A stretch of DNA of 64,000 nucleotides from Bisgaardia hudsonensis (GCF_004345785.1 NZ_SLXI01000006.1:32726-96725), one strand, 5' to 3'. Shown: positions 1 to 10,176, numbered from the stretch's first letter. A program made the numbers and translations. Notes: generated by a model from the sequence alone, not told the origin.

Positions 1-559
1 GGCTCGCCAGAAAAAAACAAGACGCGTTACTGATGTTATGCCTGCTCGTAAGGCTGATAATCAAAAAGAAACACCTAAACGTCTAGGTAGTAAATCAACT
101 CGTTATGAATTAGATATGTTAGCTAGAGAAGATAAGAAAAAGAAAAAACATAAGGGATTAGCCTCAGGATCACGTCATAATGTGATGGATACTACACAAA
201 ATGTTCAATCTAGTTTAAATAAAGATCCTCGTGTGGGAAGTCGTAAGAAAATTCCTTTATTTGTTGAGTTTATTAATAAGCCAGAAAAAGGGATGGTTAT
301 CTCATCAGAGCAAAAAAATATTAAGGACAATATTCTTGATCCTATGTTGGAACTAGAGCAATTAGAAAATAATGAATGCTTAAATCAATTATTAGATGAT
401 TTAGATAATGGCAAAAAAATTACGCAAGATGATCAGAAATTTGTTGATGAATGTTTAGAACGTATTGCTAATTTAATGAATGAATTGGGTATAGAAGAAG
501 AAAGTGAGGAAGATTTATACCGCACTTTTGAAAAAATTGACATCAATCAGTTTAAATAA
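1..559 (+). CDS. yihI: YihI, Der GTPase-activating protein (5' end cut by window)
   Basis: YihI stimulates the GTPase of the ribosome-assembly factor Der. The reading frame is open from base 2, and the window very probably begins on the last base of the start codon (g, then Ala-Arg-Gln-Lys-Lys), because family members start with a basic Arg/Lys-rich segment like the one at bases 2-37. An internal ATG at 38 would remove this conserved basic head. The protein has a basic, disordered N-terminal half (KKKKKHKG, then [13 protein letters not shown]) and an acidic helical C-terminal half, the YihI pattern. The next gene begins 2 bases after its stop, so it heads an operon with the DUF2489 gene and hemN. 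The identification is by recognition of family motifs; the true start is inferred. Confidence 0.88.
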   Translation, partial: ARQKKTRRVTDVMPARKADNQKETPKRLGSKSTRYELDMLAREDKKKKKHKGLASGSRHNVMDTTQNVQSSLNKDPRVGSRKKIPLFVEFINKPEKGMVISSEQKNIKDNILDPMLELEQLENNECLNQLLDDLDNGKKITQDDQKFVDECLERIANLMNELGIEEESEEDLYRTFEKIDINQFK

Positions 560-561
560 TT

Positions 562-996
562 ATGTGGATAAAGATTTTACTTATTTTAGGAATAGCCATC
601 ATTGTGGCTATGATAGGTTATACTGTTCGTTTGTTATCAGCATTACAAAAACAGAAAAAGAAATTTAAAGATGCTCAACAAGCGAGAATTTTAAGATTAA
701 AAGAAAGTATTGTCATTATAGCTAAAGCTATGCAGACTAATGAATGTAATCATTCGGAGGGGGTTATTCGTCTAAAGATGCTATTAGACCCTCTAGGTAA
801 GAGATTAAGCGATTATCAAGCTATGTTTAGCTTATATGAAGTTGTAATGGATATGCCTACTCATGAGGCTCGTAGAGAGTTAAAGAAAAATGAGCGTATG
901 CGTTTAGATATAAAACGTGAAAATGCAGAGGCTAGTCTTGAAGAAAGCATTATGTTGGAGTTACGTCAATTATTAATTGATATAGAAAATTATTAA
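562..996 (+). CDS. DUF2489 family membrane-anchored protein
   Basis: This 144-residue protein of unknown function has one N-terminal membrane segment (about residues 3-22, ILLILGIAIIVAMIGYTV) followed by a charged, helical cytoplasmic part. It matches the DUF2489 family, which in Pasteurellaceae and Vibrio relatives sits between yihI and hemN. The start lies 2 bases after the yihI stop and hemN begins 11 bases after its end, so the three are probably cotranscribed. No catalytic motif is visible. A role linked to ribosome assembly or haem synthesis would be guesswork based only on position. Confidence 0.75.
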   Translation: MWIKILLILGIAIIVAMIGYTVRLLSALQKQKKKFKDAQQARILRLKESIVIIAKAMQTNECNHSEGVIRLKMLLDPLGKRLSDYQAMFSLYEVVMDMPTHEARRELKKNERMRLDIKRENAEASLEESIMLELRQLLIDIENY

Positions 997-1007
997 GGAA
1001 GCAATAT

Positions 1008-2375
1008 ATGTCAGATATTACTTGGGATTTAGAATTAATTAAAAAATATAATAATTCTGGACCAAGATACACGTCCTATCCTACCGCATTAGAATTTAGT
1101 GATAGTTATACGAATGAAGATTTTAAAGAGGCAGTAAATCGTTATCCAGAACGTCCCCTTTCGTTATATGTACATATTCCGTTTTGTCATAAGCTTTGTT
1201 ATTTTTGTGCATGTAATAAAACTATTACAAGACATCAGCATAAAGCAGATATTTATCTAGATTATGTAGAAAAAGAAGTGAAACAGCGAGCTAAATTATT
1301 TCAGAATAGGCTAGTTACTCAAATTCATTGGGGAGGTGGAACACCTACTTATTTGACAGAAGAACAGTCGGCTCGTTTAATGAATATGTTAACCGATAAT
1401 TTTAAAATTGCTGATGATGCCGAAATTAGTATTGAAATGGATCCTAGAGAAATTGAACTTTCAATGTTGGATCATTTACAAAATATCGGTTTTAATCGAA
1501 TTAGTATGGGTATCCAAGATTTTAATAAAGCGGTTCAACAAGCAATTAATCGTCAGCAAGATGAAGCTTTTATTTCTCTACTTATTGAAAGGGCAAGAGC
1601 GTTAGGCTTTCAATCTATTAATTTAGATTTAATTTATGGATTGCCATTGCAGGATGTGGAAAGTTTTATGTTTACTTTAAAAAAAGTAATCGATCTTAAT
1701 CCTGATCGTTTAAGTGTATTTAATTATGCTCATTTACCATCAAGATTTGCAGGGCAAGCAAAAATTAAAGATGCACAATTACCTAGTCCAGAAACAAAAT
1801 TAATTATTTTACAAAAGACTATTGAAACCTTGAGAACAGCAGGTTATCGTTTTATTGGTATGGATCATTTTGCGAAACCTGATGATGAATTAGCCATTGC
1901 TCAAGAGAAAGGTATTTTACATCGTAATTTCCAAGGCTATACCACACAGGAAGAATGTGATTTGTTGGGATTGGGTGTTTCTGCTATTAGTTTACTTGGT
2001 GATCATTATGCTCAAAATCAAAAAGAATTAAAGCACTATTATGCAAGTATTGAAGCAACGGGAATTGCTTTGCATAAAGGGTTAAAAATGACTAATGAAG
2101 ATTGTTTGCGTCGTGATGTGATTAAACAATTAATTTGTAATTTTAAACTTGATTACAAATCAATTGAAAATTTATATCATATTAATTTTAAAGAACATTT
2201 TAAAGAGGACTTAGCATTACTTGCTCCACTAGTTGAAGATGATTTGTTATCAATTAGTGATGAAGGTTTACAAGTATCTTCAAAAGGGCGGTTGTTAATT
2301 CGGAATATTTGCTTATGTTTTGATACTTATTCAAGACAGCAAGCAAAGAGACAACAATTTTCAAGAATTATTTAG
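1008..2375 (+). CDS. hemN: Oxygen-independent coproporphyrinogen III oxidase
   Basis: HemN is a radical SAM enzyme that decarboxylates coproporphyrinogen III to protoporphyrinogen IX without oxygen. The [4Fe-4S] motif C-x3-C-x2-C is at residues 60, 64 and 67 (CHKLCYFC) with the extra Cys at 69, as in the E. coli enzyme. GGGTPT follows about 45 residues later (SAM binding) and EMDPREI after that. At 455 residues it is full length and has the typical N-terminal YNNSGPRYTSYPTA segment that separates HemN from HemW. A Shine-Dalgarno sequence (aaggaa) precedes the ATG. It is the last gene of the yihI cluster and is followed by a bidirectional terminator. Confidence 0.96.
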   Translation: MSDITWDLELIKKYNNSGPRYTSYPTALEFSDSYTNEDFKEAVNRYPERPLSLYVHIPFCHKLCYFCACNKTITRHQHKADIYLDYVEKEVKQRAKLFQNRLVTQIHWGGGTPTYLTEEQSARLMNMLTDNFKIADDAEISIEMDPREIELSMLDHLQNIGFNRISMGIQDFNKAVQQAINRQQDEAFISLLIERARALGFQSINLDLIYGLPLQDVESFMFTLKKVIDLNPDRLSVFNYAHLPSRFAGQAKIKDAQLPSPETKLIILQKTIETLRTAGYRFIGMDHFAKPDDELAIAQEKGILHRNFQGYTTQEECDLLGLGVSAISLLGDHYAQNQKELKHYYASIEATGIALHKGLKMTNEDCLRRDVIKQLICNFKLDYKSIENLYHINFKEHFKEDLALLAPLVEDDLLSISDEGLQVSSKGRLLIRNICLCFDTYSRQQAKRQQFSRII

Positions 2376-2388
2376 TTTTTATTTATAT

Positions 2389-2418
2389 AAAATAGCACTT
2401 AATATTAAGTGCTATTTT
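2389..2418. terminator. Bidirectional terminator between hemN and cysE
   Basis: A 13-base perfect inverted repeat (aaaatagcactta / taagtgctatttt, 2389-2401 and 2406-2418) lies between the convergent hemN and cysE genes. A/T tracts on both outer edges allow it to terminate both transcripts. Confidence 0.8.
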
Positions 2419-2448
2419 CTAAAGTAGTATACTGTTTGAAATTATATA

Positions 2449-3231
2449 TTAGTTATCATTAATAAAACATTGGTTCATTTCGAAGGCTGGCTTTGCCGTT
2501 TCCTCTTTTCTAATAACTTTGGCTGGAACACCTGCAACCGTGGTATATTCTGGAACCTCTTGTAGCACAACTGAATTTGCGCCAATTTTAGCATATTTAC
2601 CTATTTCTATATTTCCTAATACTTTAGCTCCAGCACCAATCATCACACCTTCTCTGATTTTGGGATGTCTATCACCTGTTTCTTTTCCGGTTCCTCCAAG
2701 TGTTACACCTTGTAGAAGAGATACATCATTTTCAATAACAGATGTTTCTCCGATAACAATTCCTGTTGCATGGTCAAACATTATTCCATGACCAATTTTC
2801 GCTGCTGGGTGAATATCAACATCAAACGCAACAGATATTTGGTTTTGCAAATAAATAGCGATTGCTTTGCGACCTTGTTGCCAAAGATAATGCGTTATTC
2901 GATAACTTTGTAGTGCTTGATATCCTTTTAAATAGAGGAGTGGTGTAGAATAGCGATCAACAGCGGGATCTCTATGTCGTACAGCGTGTATATCATAAGA
3001 AGCACTGATAATAATACTTGGTTTAGATTGATATGCCTCCTCAATAATCTCACGTAGTGCGATTGCAGGCATAATTGGGTTTGCCAACTTATTCGCTAGA
3101 ATATAGCTTAACGCATTACCTAGATTATTATGTTTCAGAATTGTAGAATGGTAGAAACTTGCTAGCATTGGTTCTTCTTTGACTAACTCTTCAACTTCTT
3201 GACGAATTTCCTCCCAAAGCTCAATAGGCAT
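2449..3231 (-). CDS. cysE: Serine O-acetyltransferase
   Basis: CysE transfers acetyl from acetyl-CoA to L-serine, the first committed step of cysteine synthesis. The N-terminal helical domain (residues 1-130, with LWEEIRQE) is followed by a left-handed hexapeptide-repeat domain containing DIHPAAKIGHGIMFDHATG with the active-site His, then GVTLGGTGKETGDRHPKI and the CoA-binding coil. At 260 residues it is slightly shorter than the E. coli protein (273), the difference being in the flexible C-terminal tail that binds CysK. gpsA ends 4 bases upstream, so cysE is the last gene of yibN-secB-gpsA-cysE. Confidence 0.96.
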   Translation of the reverse strand: MPIELWEEIRQEVEELVKEEPMLASFYHSTILKHNNLGNALSYILANKLANPIMPAIALREIIEEAYQSKPSIIISASYDIHAVRHRDPAVDRYSTPLLYLKGYQALQSYRITHYLWQQGRKAIAIYLQNQISVAFDVDIHPAAKIGHGIMFDHATGIVIGETSVIENDVSLLQGVTLGGTGKETGDRHPKIREGVMIGAGAKVLGNIEIGKYAKIGANSVVLQEVPEYTTVAGVPAKVIRKEETAKPAFEMNQCFINDN

Positions 3232-3235
3232 ATTG

Positions 3236-4255
3236 CTATTCTCCTTTTTTCTCTCTTGATAACAACGATTTTGCTACATCTTGAGCATTTTTACCACAAA
3301 ATAGCACTTGATATATTTGTTCTGTAATTGGCATTTCAATTCCTTGACGTTTTGCAAGCAAATGGGCTTCCTTTGTATTGTAAAATCCTTCAACAATCTG
3401 ACCTATTTCCTCCATTGCTTTTTGGGTATCAATACCTTGTCCTAACATTAGTCCAAATCGACGATTACGAGATTGATTATCTGTACAAGTTAGTACTAAA
3501 TCCCCAAGACCAGACATACCCATAAAGGTTTTAGGATCAGCACCTAAAGAAAGCCCTAGACGACTAATTTCTGCTATACCTCTTGTAATTAATGCTGTTC
3601 TTGCATTAGCTCCAAACCCCATTCCATCGGACATTCCCGCACTAATTGCAATGACATTTTTTATTGCACCACCTAGTTGAACGCCGATCATATCGTTGTT
3701 GATATAAACTCTGAAATTTTTACTACAATGAATGCGATGTTGTAGTTCAAGTGCAAATTCTTGATTATTTGATGCTAAAGTTATTGCTGTTGGCATACCT
3801 ATTGCAAGTTCTTTTGCAAAGGTTGGACCCGATAAGACTGCAAGGGGATAGTTTTTACCCAACTTATCCTCTACGACTTCTTGCAATAATCTGCCAGTAT
3901 TTCGCTCAAGTCCCTTTGTTGCCCAAGCAATACGATGATCTTTGTTTAAGTGCGGTTTTATTTTGTCAATTATTTCACCAAATACATGGCTTGGAACAAC
4001 TATTAGTAAATCTCGAGAGGCTTGGATTACCGAACGGAGATCTGACTCAATGACTAATTCATCGGGGAAGATGATATCGGGAAGAAAAGCTTGATTTTTA
4101 CGGGTTTTAGATAATTGCTTGCAAGTTTCGGGATTATGACCCCATAGATATGTAGTTCCGCCATTGCGAGAAAATGCAATAGCTAACGAAGTACCATAAG
4201 ATCCTGCCCCTAAAATACTAATAGGTGTTGGTATTACTCTATTTTCTGAATCCAT
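3236..4255 (-). CDS. gpsA: Glycerol-3-phosphate dehydrogenase [NAD(P)+]
   Basis: GpsA reduces dihydroxyacetone phosphate to sn-glycerol 3-phosphate for phospholipid synthesis. The N-terminal Rossmann motif [12 protein letters not shown] begins at about residue 13. The catalytic Lys lies in [13 protein letters not shown] and the conserved [10 protein letters not shown] segment follows. The 339 residues are full length. It sits between secB (62-base gap with a hairpin) and cysE (4-base gap), as in enterobacteria. An uptake signal is embedded in the coding sequence at 3948-3956. Confidence 0.97.
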   Translation of the reverse strand: MDSENRVIPTPISILGAGSYGTSLAIAFSRNGGTTYLWGHNPETCKQLSKTRKNQAFLPDIIFPDELVIESDLRSVIQASRDLLIVVPSHVFGEIIDKIKPHLNKDHRIAWATKGLERNTGRLLQEVVEDKLGKNYPLAVLSGPTFAKELAIGMPTAITLASNNQEFALELQHRIHCSKNFRVYINNDMIGVQLGGAIKNVIAISAGMSDGMGFGANARTALITRGIAEISRLGLSLGADPKTFMGMSGLGDLVLTCTDNQSRNRRFGLMLGQGIDTQKAMEEIGQIVEGFYNTKEAHLLAKRQGIEMPITEQIYQVLFCGKNAQDVAKSLLSREKKGE

Positions 4256-4280
4256 TTTGGTCTTCCAAATAGTCGATATT

Positions 4281-4307
4281 GCATGAGAGAGTTAGTTTCT
4301 CTCATGC
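4281..4307 (-). other. Intercistronic hairpin between secB and gpsA
   Basis: A 10-base perfect inverted repeat (gcatgagaga ... tctctcatgc) with a 7-base loop lies in the secB-gpsA gap. It is not followed by a T tract in the direction of transcription, so it is more likely an RNA stability or partial attenuation element than a full terminator. Confidence 0.55.
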
Positions 4308-4317
4308 TTTAGCAAGA

Positions 4318-4845
4318 TTAATGAATTTCTTTGCTATTTTCTTCTTTCTCTTCTACTTTTTCAGCTTGATCTTGTTGGCGTTGTAAATAGTCTAGAAATA
4401 ACGCATCAAAATTGACTGGAGAAAGATTTAGTGCAGGAAACGTTCCTCTGTTAACAAGATTTGCAATTAATTCTCTTGCATAAGGGAATAACATATTTGG
4501 GCATTGTGATGTTAAACAATGCGCCATTTGCATATCATCTAAACCACTAATTGTGAATACACCAGCTTGTTTTACTTCACAAATAAATGCAACATCTCCG
4601 CTATCTTCTAATGTTGTTTCTGTTGAGATATTTAAGCATACCTCATATAGATCTTCGCTTAATTGAGTTGCTTCCGTATTTAAATCAAATTTTAATTGTG
4701 GTTTCCATTCTTGTTGGAAAATATGGGGTAAATTAGGCGCTTCAAAAGAGATGTCTTTTACATAAATACGTTGAATTTCTAAGGTTGCTTGTGTACCTGA
4801 ATCTTCACTTTCAGTTGCTACGTTTTGTTCATTTTTTTCAGACAT
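4318..4845 (-). CDS. secB: Protein-export chaperone SecB
   Basis: SecB is the tetrameric cytosolic chaperone that keeps precursor proteins unfolded and hands them to SecA. Recognised segments are [23 protein letters not shown] near residue 25, [10 protein letters not shown], the hallmark [11 protein letters not shown], and [11 protein letters not shown]. At 175 residues it is somewhat longer than the E. coli form because of charged tails at both ends, the C-terminal one rich in Glu. The start is supported by taagga upstream. It lies 9 bases downstream of yibN. Confidence 0.97.
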   Translation of the reverse strand: MSEKNEQNVATESEDSGTQATLEIQRIYVKDISFEAPNLPHIFQQEWKPQLKFDLNTEATQLSEDLYEVCLNISTETTLEDSGDVAFICEVKQAGVFTISGLDDMQMAHCLTSQCPNMLFPYARELIANLVNRGTFPALNLSPVNFDALFLDYLQRQQDQAEKVEEKEENSKEIH

Positions 4846-4854
4846 GATTTTTCC

Positions 4855-5301
4855 TTATTTATGTTTTCTTGTTAATGGTAAGTTTGCAGTATTCCAACCA
4901 TTAATACCTTCTTGCAGAGAATAAACATGGTTAAAACCTTGTTTAGCTAATAATTCTGCAGAGGTTTTTGCTGATAAACCTGTTGCACATACCACGATAA
5001 CAGGCTTTTCTTTATGGTGTTCTATTTTACCTATATTATGGTTTTTGATCTCTGTTGGTAATATATTTAGACTATTGATGATATGTCCTTTTTGAAATTC
5101 CTCGATACTGCGTAAATCAATAACAATAGCATCTTCATTATTAATTAGTGAGATTGCTTCATTATTGTTGATGGTTTTAGTTTTACTCATTGCTGATTGT
5201 ACAAAGGTATAAATAACAGCAAAAAATACAGCGAACCAACAAATAACCATTAAACTATGATTTTTTGCAAAATTGACTACCAAAGGTAAATATTCTTCCA
5301 T
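4855..5301 (-). CDS. yibN: YibN-type membrane-anchored rhodanese
   Basis: This 148-residue protein has one N-terminal membrane segment (about residues 17-35) and a single rhodanese domain (AISLINNEDAIVIDLRS, then the active-site Cys in VVCATGLSAK). Rhodanese domains carry persulfide sulfur on that Cys; the acceptor here is unknown. It opens the yibN-secB-gpsA-cysE operon. In E. coli a glutaredoxin gene, grxC, lies between yibN and secB; here the gap is only 9 bases and grxC is absent. Confidence 0.88.
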   Translation of the reverse strand: MEEYLPLVVNFAKNHSLMVICWFAVFFAVIYTFVQSAMSKTKTINNNEAISLINNEDAIVIDLRSIEEFQKGHIINSLNILPTEIKNHNIGKIEHHKEKPVIVVCATGLSAKTSAELLAKQGFNHVYSLQEGINGWNTANLPLTRKHK

Positions 5302-5571
5302 GTTTTTTCCATACTTTAAAGTGATTAGAATAGAGAGACTAAGTATAACCGCTCTTTAGTTATCTTTCAAAATTTTTCAGAAAAACTATTCCTATTTAAT
5401 TTGATCTATATTATAGCGACTGTATTTATTTGCTGTTATATTTGCAATAAAATTAGCCCACTTGTTACATTGATTGTTTGTATTATATAACAAGCTAATT
5501 AAATTTATGTGTTATGAATAAGTTACGATTATTCGTAATGTGATTATTGGTTCAACAAGCAGGAGAGTATT
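5302..5571. promoter_or_regulatory. Divergent control region, yibN / dcu
   Basis: This 270-base AT-rich region must hold the yibN promoter (minus) and the dcu promoter (plus). On the dcu side are a 7-base inverted repeat CTTGTTA (5461-5467) / TAACAAG (5488-5494) and a second, TTACGA (5523-5528) / TCGTAA (5533-5538). An FNR-like half-match TTGAT-ctat-ATTAT starts at 5401. Dcu carriers are usually FNR-controlled in related bacteria, but no perfect FNR or CRP site is present, so the regulator is not established. Confidence 0.4.
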
Positions 5572-6885
5572 ATGTTTTTTCTTCAATTTGCAATTGTATT
5601 AATTTGTATTTTAATCGGTGCCAGAATTGGTGGTATTGGATTAGGGGTAATGGGTGGTGTTGGACTTTCCATCTTAGCGTTTGGATTTGGTTTAGAACCA
5701 GGCGGATTGCCTATAGACGTTATGTTAATGGTAATGGCTGTTGTTGCAGCCGCTGCTTCTATGCAAGCTGCTGGAGGCTTAGATTATATGATCAAAATTG
5801 CTGCCAGTATCTTACGTAAGCATCCAAAATATATTACTTTTATGGCACCTGCGGTAACTTGGATTTTTACCGTTTTTGCAGGGACAGGACATGTCGCTTA
5901 TTCAGTATTACCTGTTATTGCTGAAGTGAGTCGTCATAATGGTATTCGTCCTGAACGCCCATTATCAATGGCAGTTATAGCTTCTCAATTTGCGATTGTT
6001 GCTAGCCCAATCGCTGCTGCAGTGGTTTCTGTTGTTGCATTTTTGGAACCACAAGGTATCACGTTAGCTGATATATTAATGGTAACAATGCCATCTACTG
6101 TATTAGGTATCTTTTTTGCTTGTATTTTTGTTAATAAAATGGGGAAAGAGTTAAAAGATGATCCTCATTATCAAAAATTATTACAAGATCCTGAATATGT
6201 TAAAGAAAACCATATTGATACAAATCCAATTGAAGCTGAAGTCTCTAGCTCAGCTAAAGTTTCTGTCGGATTATTTTTATTTGGTGCATTATTAGTTGTT
6301 GTGATGGGAGCGTTTCCATCTTTAAGACCTGAATTCAATGGTAAAGCGATGGCGATGGCTCATACTATTGAAATAATTATGTTAGCTATTGGTGCGTTAA
6401 TTATTTTAGTATGTAAACCAAATGGTAATGCGATTACGCAAGGTTCAGTATTCCACGCTGGAATGAGAGCGGTAATTGCTATTTTTGGTATAGCTTGGTT
6501 AGGTGATACCCTAATGCAAGCACATATGGGAGAGTTAAAAGAAGCAGTTAAAACATTAGTTGAAACCGCTCCATGGACTTTTGCATTTGCATTATTTTTA
6601 CTTTCTGTGTTAGTAAATAGTCAAGGCGCAACAGTAGCAACATTATTCCCTGTTGGTATCGCATTAGGTATTCCCGTACCTGTTTTAATTGGTGTATTTG
6701 TTGCCGTAAATGGCTATTTCTTTATTCCCAATTATGGACCAATTATTGCCTCTATTGACTTTGATACCACAGGAACAACAAGAATTGGTAAATACATCTT
6801 TAACCACAGCTTTATGTTACCAGGTTTATTGAGCATGGCATTTAGTATCGGTTTTGGATTATTGTTTGCTAATTTATTTTTATAA
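5572..6885 (+). CDS. dcuB: Anaerobic C4-dicarboxylate transporter, Dcu family
   Basis: Dcu carriers exchange fumarate, malate or aspartate for succinate across the inner membrane during fumarate respiration. The 437-residue protein is almost wholly hydrophobic. Family landmarks are [62 protein letters not shown] and the C-terminal [20 protein letters not shown]. Some segments (GGLDYMI, the SPIAAAVV region) look more DcuA-like and others ([11 protein letters not shown]) more DcuB-like, so the A/B label is uncertain. The start ATG has gcaggagag upstream. It is transcribed alone and ends in a terminator built from an inverted pair of uptake signals. Confidence 0.88.
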   Translation: MFFLQFAIVLICILIGARIGGIGLGVMGGVGLSILAFGFGLEPGGLPIDVMLMVMAVVAAAASMQAAGGLDYMIKIAASILRKHPKYITFMAPAVTWIFTVFAGTGHVAYSVLPVIAEVSRHNGIRPERPLSMAVIASQFAIVASPIAAAVVSVVAFLEPQGITLADILMVTMPSTVLGIFFACIFVNKMGKELKDDPHYQKLLQDPEYVKENHIDTNPIEAEVSSSAKVSVGLFLFGALLVVVMGAFPSLRPEFNGKAMAMAHTIEIIMLAIGALIILVCKPNGNAITQGSVFHAGMRAVIAIFGIAWLGDTLMQAHMGELKEAVKTLVETAPWTFAFALFLLSVLVNSQGATVATLFPVGIALGIPVPVLIGVFVAVNGYFFIPNYGPIIASIDFDTTGTTRIGKYIFNHSFMLPGLLSMAFSIGFGLLFANLFL

Positions 6886-6906
6886 AAATTAAAAACTAAT
6901 TTAAAA

Positions 6907-6952
6907 ATTACCGCACTTTATTTGAATAATGAGCAAAGTGCGGTATTTTTTT
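6907..6952 (+). terminator. Terminator made of inverted DNA uptake signals
   Basis: accgcacttt (6910-6919) and aaagtgcggt (6935-6944) form a 10-base perfect stem with a 15-base loop followed by attttttt. Each arm contains an exact 9-base uptake signal. It lies 24 bases after the dcu stop. Confidence 0.85.
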
Positions 6953-7039
6953 ATTTTGCAATCTATATCAATAAAGTACACAATATTGATCAATCCTATT
7001 TTTAATAACATTTACTATTTATTTTATAAAATTAACATA

Positions 7040-8959
7040 ATGATATTTTTTACAAATTTAACGTTGAAACGTGGACAAACATTATTGCTAGAAGAAGCGA
7101 GTGCTTCGATTAATCCTGGGCAAAAAGTGGGATTAGTGGGTAAAAATGGTTGTGGTAAATCCTCCTTATTCGGTTTATTAAAGAATGAAATGGTGGCGGA
7201 AGGTGGTGAAGTTAATTTTCCTAACCATTGGAAATTATCTTGGGTAAATCAGGAAACCCCAGCATTAGAAACTCGTGCTGTAGATTATGTTATAGAAGGG
7301 GATAGAGAATATTGTCGCTTACAAAAAGAGTTAGAACTCGCCAATATCAATAATGATGGCAATGCCATTGCTCATATTCATGAACAACTCGATAATATTG
7401 ATGCTTGGACAATACAAGCAAGAGCCTCAGCTTTATTACATGGTCTAGGTTTTGAACAAGAACAGTTACAATATCCTGTTAAATCTTTTTCAGGAGGATG
7501 GAGAATGCGTTTAAACTTAGCGCAAGCATTACTCTGTCCATCAGATTTATTATTATTAGATGAGCCGACAAACCATTTAGATTTAGAAGCGGTGGTTTGG
7601 TTAGAACGTTGGTTGGTACAATATCAAGGTACTTTGGTACTGATTTCTCATGACCGTGATTTTCTTGATCCCATTGTTAATAAGATCCTACATATTGAAA
7701 ATCTAAAATTAAATGAATACACCGGAGATTATTCGTCTTTTGAAATTCAAAGGGCAACCAAGTTAGCACAACAATCGGCATTATATCGTCAGCAACAACA
7801 AAAAATTGAACATTTACAACAATATATTGATCGTTTTAAAGCTAAAGCTACAAAAGCAAAGCAAGCTCAAAGCCGTGTTAAAGCATTAGAACGAATGGAG
7901 TTAATAGCCCCAGCTTATGTAGATAATCCATTTACATTTAAGTTTAGGGATCCTATTTCCTTGCCAAATCCTTTAGTATCAATGAACAAGGTTGCTGCAG
8001 GTTATGGTGAACAACAAAGTGCGGTAGAAATTTTACAAAAAATTAAGTTAAATCTTGTTCCTGGCTCTAGAATTGGATTATTAGGTAAAAATGGAGCTGG
8101 TAAGTCAACACTTATTAAATTATTAGCACAAGAATTGCAACCATTATCAGGTGAAGTAACTTTAGCAAAAGGTGTTGAATTAGGTTATTTTGCTCAACAT
8201 CAGCTAGATACTTTGAGAGCAGATGAAAGTGCATTGTGGCATTTGCAACACATTGCACCAGAGCAAACAGAACAGCAAGTGAGAGATTATTTAGGAAGCT
8301 TTGCTTTTCATGGTGACAAAGTTAAGCAACAAGTGGCTTCTTTTTCAGGTGGTGAAAAAGCACGTTTAGTATTGGCATTAATAGTTTGGAAACGTCCGAA
8401 TTTATTACTACTTGATGAACCTACAAACCATTTAGATTTAGATATGCGTCAGGCATTAACGGAGGCGTTGGTCGATTATCAAGGATCTTTAGTTGTGGTT
8501 TCCCATGATCGCCATTTATTGCGTAATACAGTGGAAGAATTTTATTTAGTGCATGATAAGCAAGTAGAAGAATTTAAAGGGGATTTAGATGATTATCAAA
8601 AATGGTTAAGTGAAATTGACATAAGATCTACATCAAAAGATATAGAAAATACAATCAATAATAACGAGAATACTAACTTAAATCGCAAGGAACAAAAGCG
8701 TAAAGAAGCGGAGTTCCGTCAACAAACAGCACCATTACGCAAGAACTTAGAAAAGTTAGAAAAAGAATTAGATAAACACTCATCATTGTTGAATGACATA
8801 GAAGTACAATTGGCAGATCCATTATTGTATGATACAGAAAATAAAGAAAAATTAACCGCACTTTTAGCTGAACAAGTGAAGTGTAAGAAAAGTCTAGAAA
8901 TAATAGAAACAGAATGGATGGAAACACAAGAAATTTTAGAAAATATGCAACAAGCATAA
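7040..8959 (+). CDS. yheS: ABC-F family ATPase YheS
   Basis: This soluble protein of 639 residues has two ABC ATPase domains and no membrane part, the ABC-F architecture of ribosome-associated translation factors. Walker A motifs are GKNGCGKS (about residues 34-41) and GKNGAGKS in the second domain. Both domains have SGG signatures (FSGGWRMRLNL, FSGGEKARL) and LLLDEPTNHLDL. The linker holds the ABC-F interaction motif region (QRATKLAQQ to KATKAKQAQSRVKALERM). The C-terminal 100 residues are a charged coiled coil. I chose ATG 7040 because the protein then begins MIFFTNLTLKRG, matching E. coli YheS; an in-frame ATG at 6929 would overlap the dcu terminator. Confidence 0.92.
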   Translation: MIFFTNLTLKRGQTLLLEEASASINPGQKVGLVGKNGCGKSSLFGLLKNEMVAEGGEVNFPNHWKLSWVNQETPALETRAVDYVIEGDREYCRLQKELELANINNDGNAIAHIHEQLDNIDAWTIQARASALLHGLGFEQEQLQYPVKSFSGGWRMRLNLAQALLCPSDLLLLDEPTNHLDLEAVVWLERWLVQYQGTLVLISHDRDFLDPIVNKILHIENLKLNEYTGDYSSFEIQRATKLAQQSALYRQQQQKIEHLQQYIDRFKAKATKAKQAQSRVKALERMELIAPAYVDNPFTFKFRDPISLPNPLVSMNKVAAGYGEQQSAVEILQKIKLNLVPGSRIGLLGKNGAGKSTLIKLLAQELQPLSGEVTLAKGVELGYFAQHQLDTLRADESALWHLQHIAPEQTEQQVRDYLGSFAFHGDKVKQQVASFSGGEKARLVLALIVWKRPNLLLLDEPTNHLDLDMRQALTEALVDYQGSLVVVSHDRHLLRNTVEEFYLVHDKQVEEFKGDLDDYQKWLSEIDIRSTSKDIENTINNNENTNLNRKEQKRKEAEFRQQTAPLRKNLEKLEKELDKHSSLLNDIEVQLADPLLYDTENKEKLTALLAEQVKCKKSLEIIETEWMETQEILENMQQA

Positions 8960-9011
8960 TTATAAATTTTGGAATGAGTATCACAAAATTTAAAAAAGAT
9001 AAAAAATATGC

Positions 9012-9040
9012 TTGATACTGTATATTAATACAGGTATTAT
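9012..9040 (+). promoter_or_regulatory. recA promoter with LexA (SOS) box in the spacer
   Basis: A -35 TTGATA (9012-9017) and -10 TATTAT (9035-9040) are separated by 17 bases. The spacer contains CTGTATATTAATACAG (9018-9033), a perfect match to the LexA consensus CTGT-N8-ACAG. LexA bound here would block polymerase, giving DNA-damage-inducible recA. Confidence 0.93.
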
Positions 9041-9079
9041 TATTTGAAAATTTATATAAACAAATTCTGAGGTATTGAA

Positions 9080-10153
9080 ATGGCAACGGCAGAAGAAAAA
9101 GCAAAAGCACTTGAAGCAGCATTAGGGCAGATTGAAAAACAATTTGGTAAAGGATCAATAATGAAATTGGGGGAAACTCAAACTCTCGATATTGATGTGG
9201 TTTCCACTGGTTCTCTTGGGCTTGATGTTGCGTTGGGTATTGGTGGATTGCCAATGGGGCGTATTGTTGAGATTTTTGGACCTGAATCTTCTGGTAAAAC
9301 AACCCTTACTTTATCAGTTATTGCTCAAGCACAAAAAGAAGGAAAAACTTGTGCATTTATTGACGCAGAACACGCATTAGATCCGATTTATGCTGCGAAA
9401 CTAGGAGTCGATGTTAAAAATCTTCTTGTTTCTCAACCGGATAATGGTGAACAAGCATTAGAAATTTGTGATGCCCTTGTTCGTTCTGGTGCTGTTGATG
9501 TGGTTATTGTTGATTCTGTTGCAGCTTTAACACCAAAAGCTGAAATTGAAGGGGATATGGGTGATTCTCATATGGGATTACAGGCTCGTCTTATGTCACA
9601 AGCCTTGCGTAAGTTAACTGGACAAATTAAAAACTCGAACAGCTTGGTTATTTTTATTAACCAAATTCGTATGAAAATAGGGGTAATGTTTGGTAATCCT
9701 GAAACGACAACTGGTGGTAATGCACTAAAATTCTATGCTTCTGTGCGTTTAGATATTCGTCGTGTCGGTGCAGTAAAAAATGGTGAAGAAATCATTGGTA
9801 ATGAAACGAGAGTCAAGGTGGTTAAAAATAAAGTGGCCCCTCCATTCCGTCAAGTTGATTTTCAAATTCTTTACGGGGAAGGTATTTCTAAATATGGTGA
9901 GCTAATAGATTTAGGGGTAAAACATAAATTAGTCGGAAAAGCTGGGGCTTGGTTCTCTTATGAAGGAGAAAAGATTGGGCAAGGTAAAGCGAACGCTAAG
10001 GTATGGTTAATGGAACACCCAGAGAAAGCGCAGGAAATAGAAACAAAATTACGGGCGGAGTTATTAGCAAATCCAGATCAGACTTTATTGGCTGATATAG
10101 AGGAAGTTGTACAAGATGATGCATCAGTTAAAGATTTAGATACTGATTTTTAA
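9080..10153 (+). CDS. recA: Recombinase RecA
   Basis: RecA forms nucleoprotein filaments for homologous recombination and stimulates LexA self-cleavage. Walker [10 protein letters not shown] is at about residues 66-74. VIVDSVAAL is Walker B, followed by L1 ([14 protein letters not shown]) and L2 ([25 protein letters not shown]). The protein is 357 residues with an acidic C-terminus ending VKDLDTDF. The start ATG has ctgaggt upstream. It is controlled by the SOS box just upstream and followed by recX after a leaky-looking terminator. In a naturally competent family it is also needed for uptake-DNA recombination. Confidence 0.99.
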   Translation: MATAEEKAKALEAALGQIEKQFGKGSIMKLGETQTLDIDVVSTGSLGLDVALGIGGLPMGRIVEIFGPESSGKTTLTLSVIAQAQKEGKTCAFIDAEHALDPIYAAKLGVDVKNLLVSQPDNGEQALEICDALVRSGAVDVVIVDSVAALTPKAEIEGDMGDSHMGLQARLMSQALRKLTGQIKNSNSLVIFINQIRMKIGVMFGNPETTTGGNALKFYASVRLDIRRVGAVKNGEEIIGNETRVKVVKNKVAPPFRQVDFQILYGEGISKYGELIDLGVKHKLVGKAGAWFSYEGEKIGQGKANAKVWLMEHPEKAQEIETKLRAELLANPDQTLLADIEEVVQDDASVKDLDTDF

Positions 10154-10176
10154 TTTATTTTGTGCTCTCAGTTTTT

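Noticed and set aside
5401..5414. FNR box before the dcu gene
   Set aside because: TTGAT-ctat-ATTAT has a poor second half-site; left only as a weak hint inside the control region.
6929..7039. N-terminal extension of YheS from an ATG at 6929
   Set aside because: It would start inside the dcu terminator hairpin, and the family N-terminus begins at the ATG at 7040.
8673..9302. Minus-strand frame of 209 codons over the end of yheS and start of recA
   Set aside because: It is antisense to two certain genes and runs through the recA promoter; composition is that of a shadow frame.
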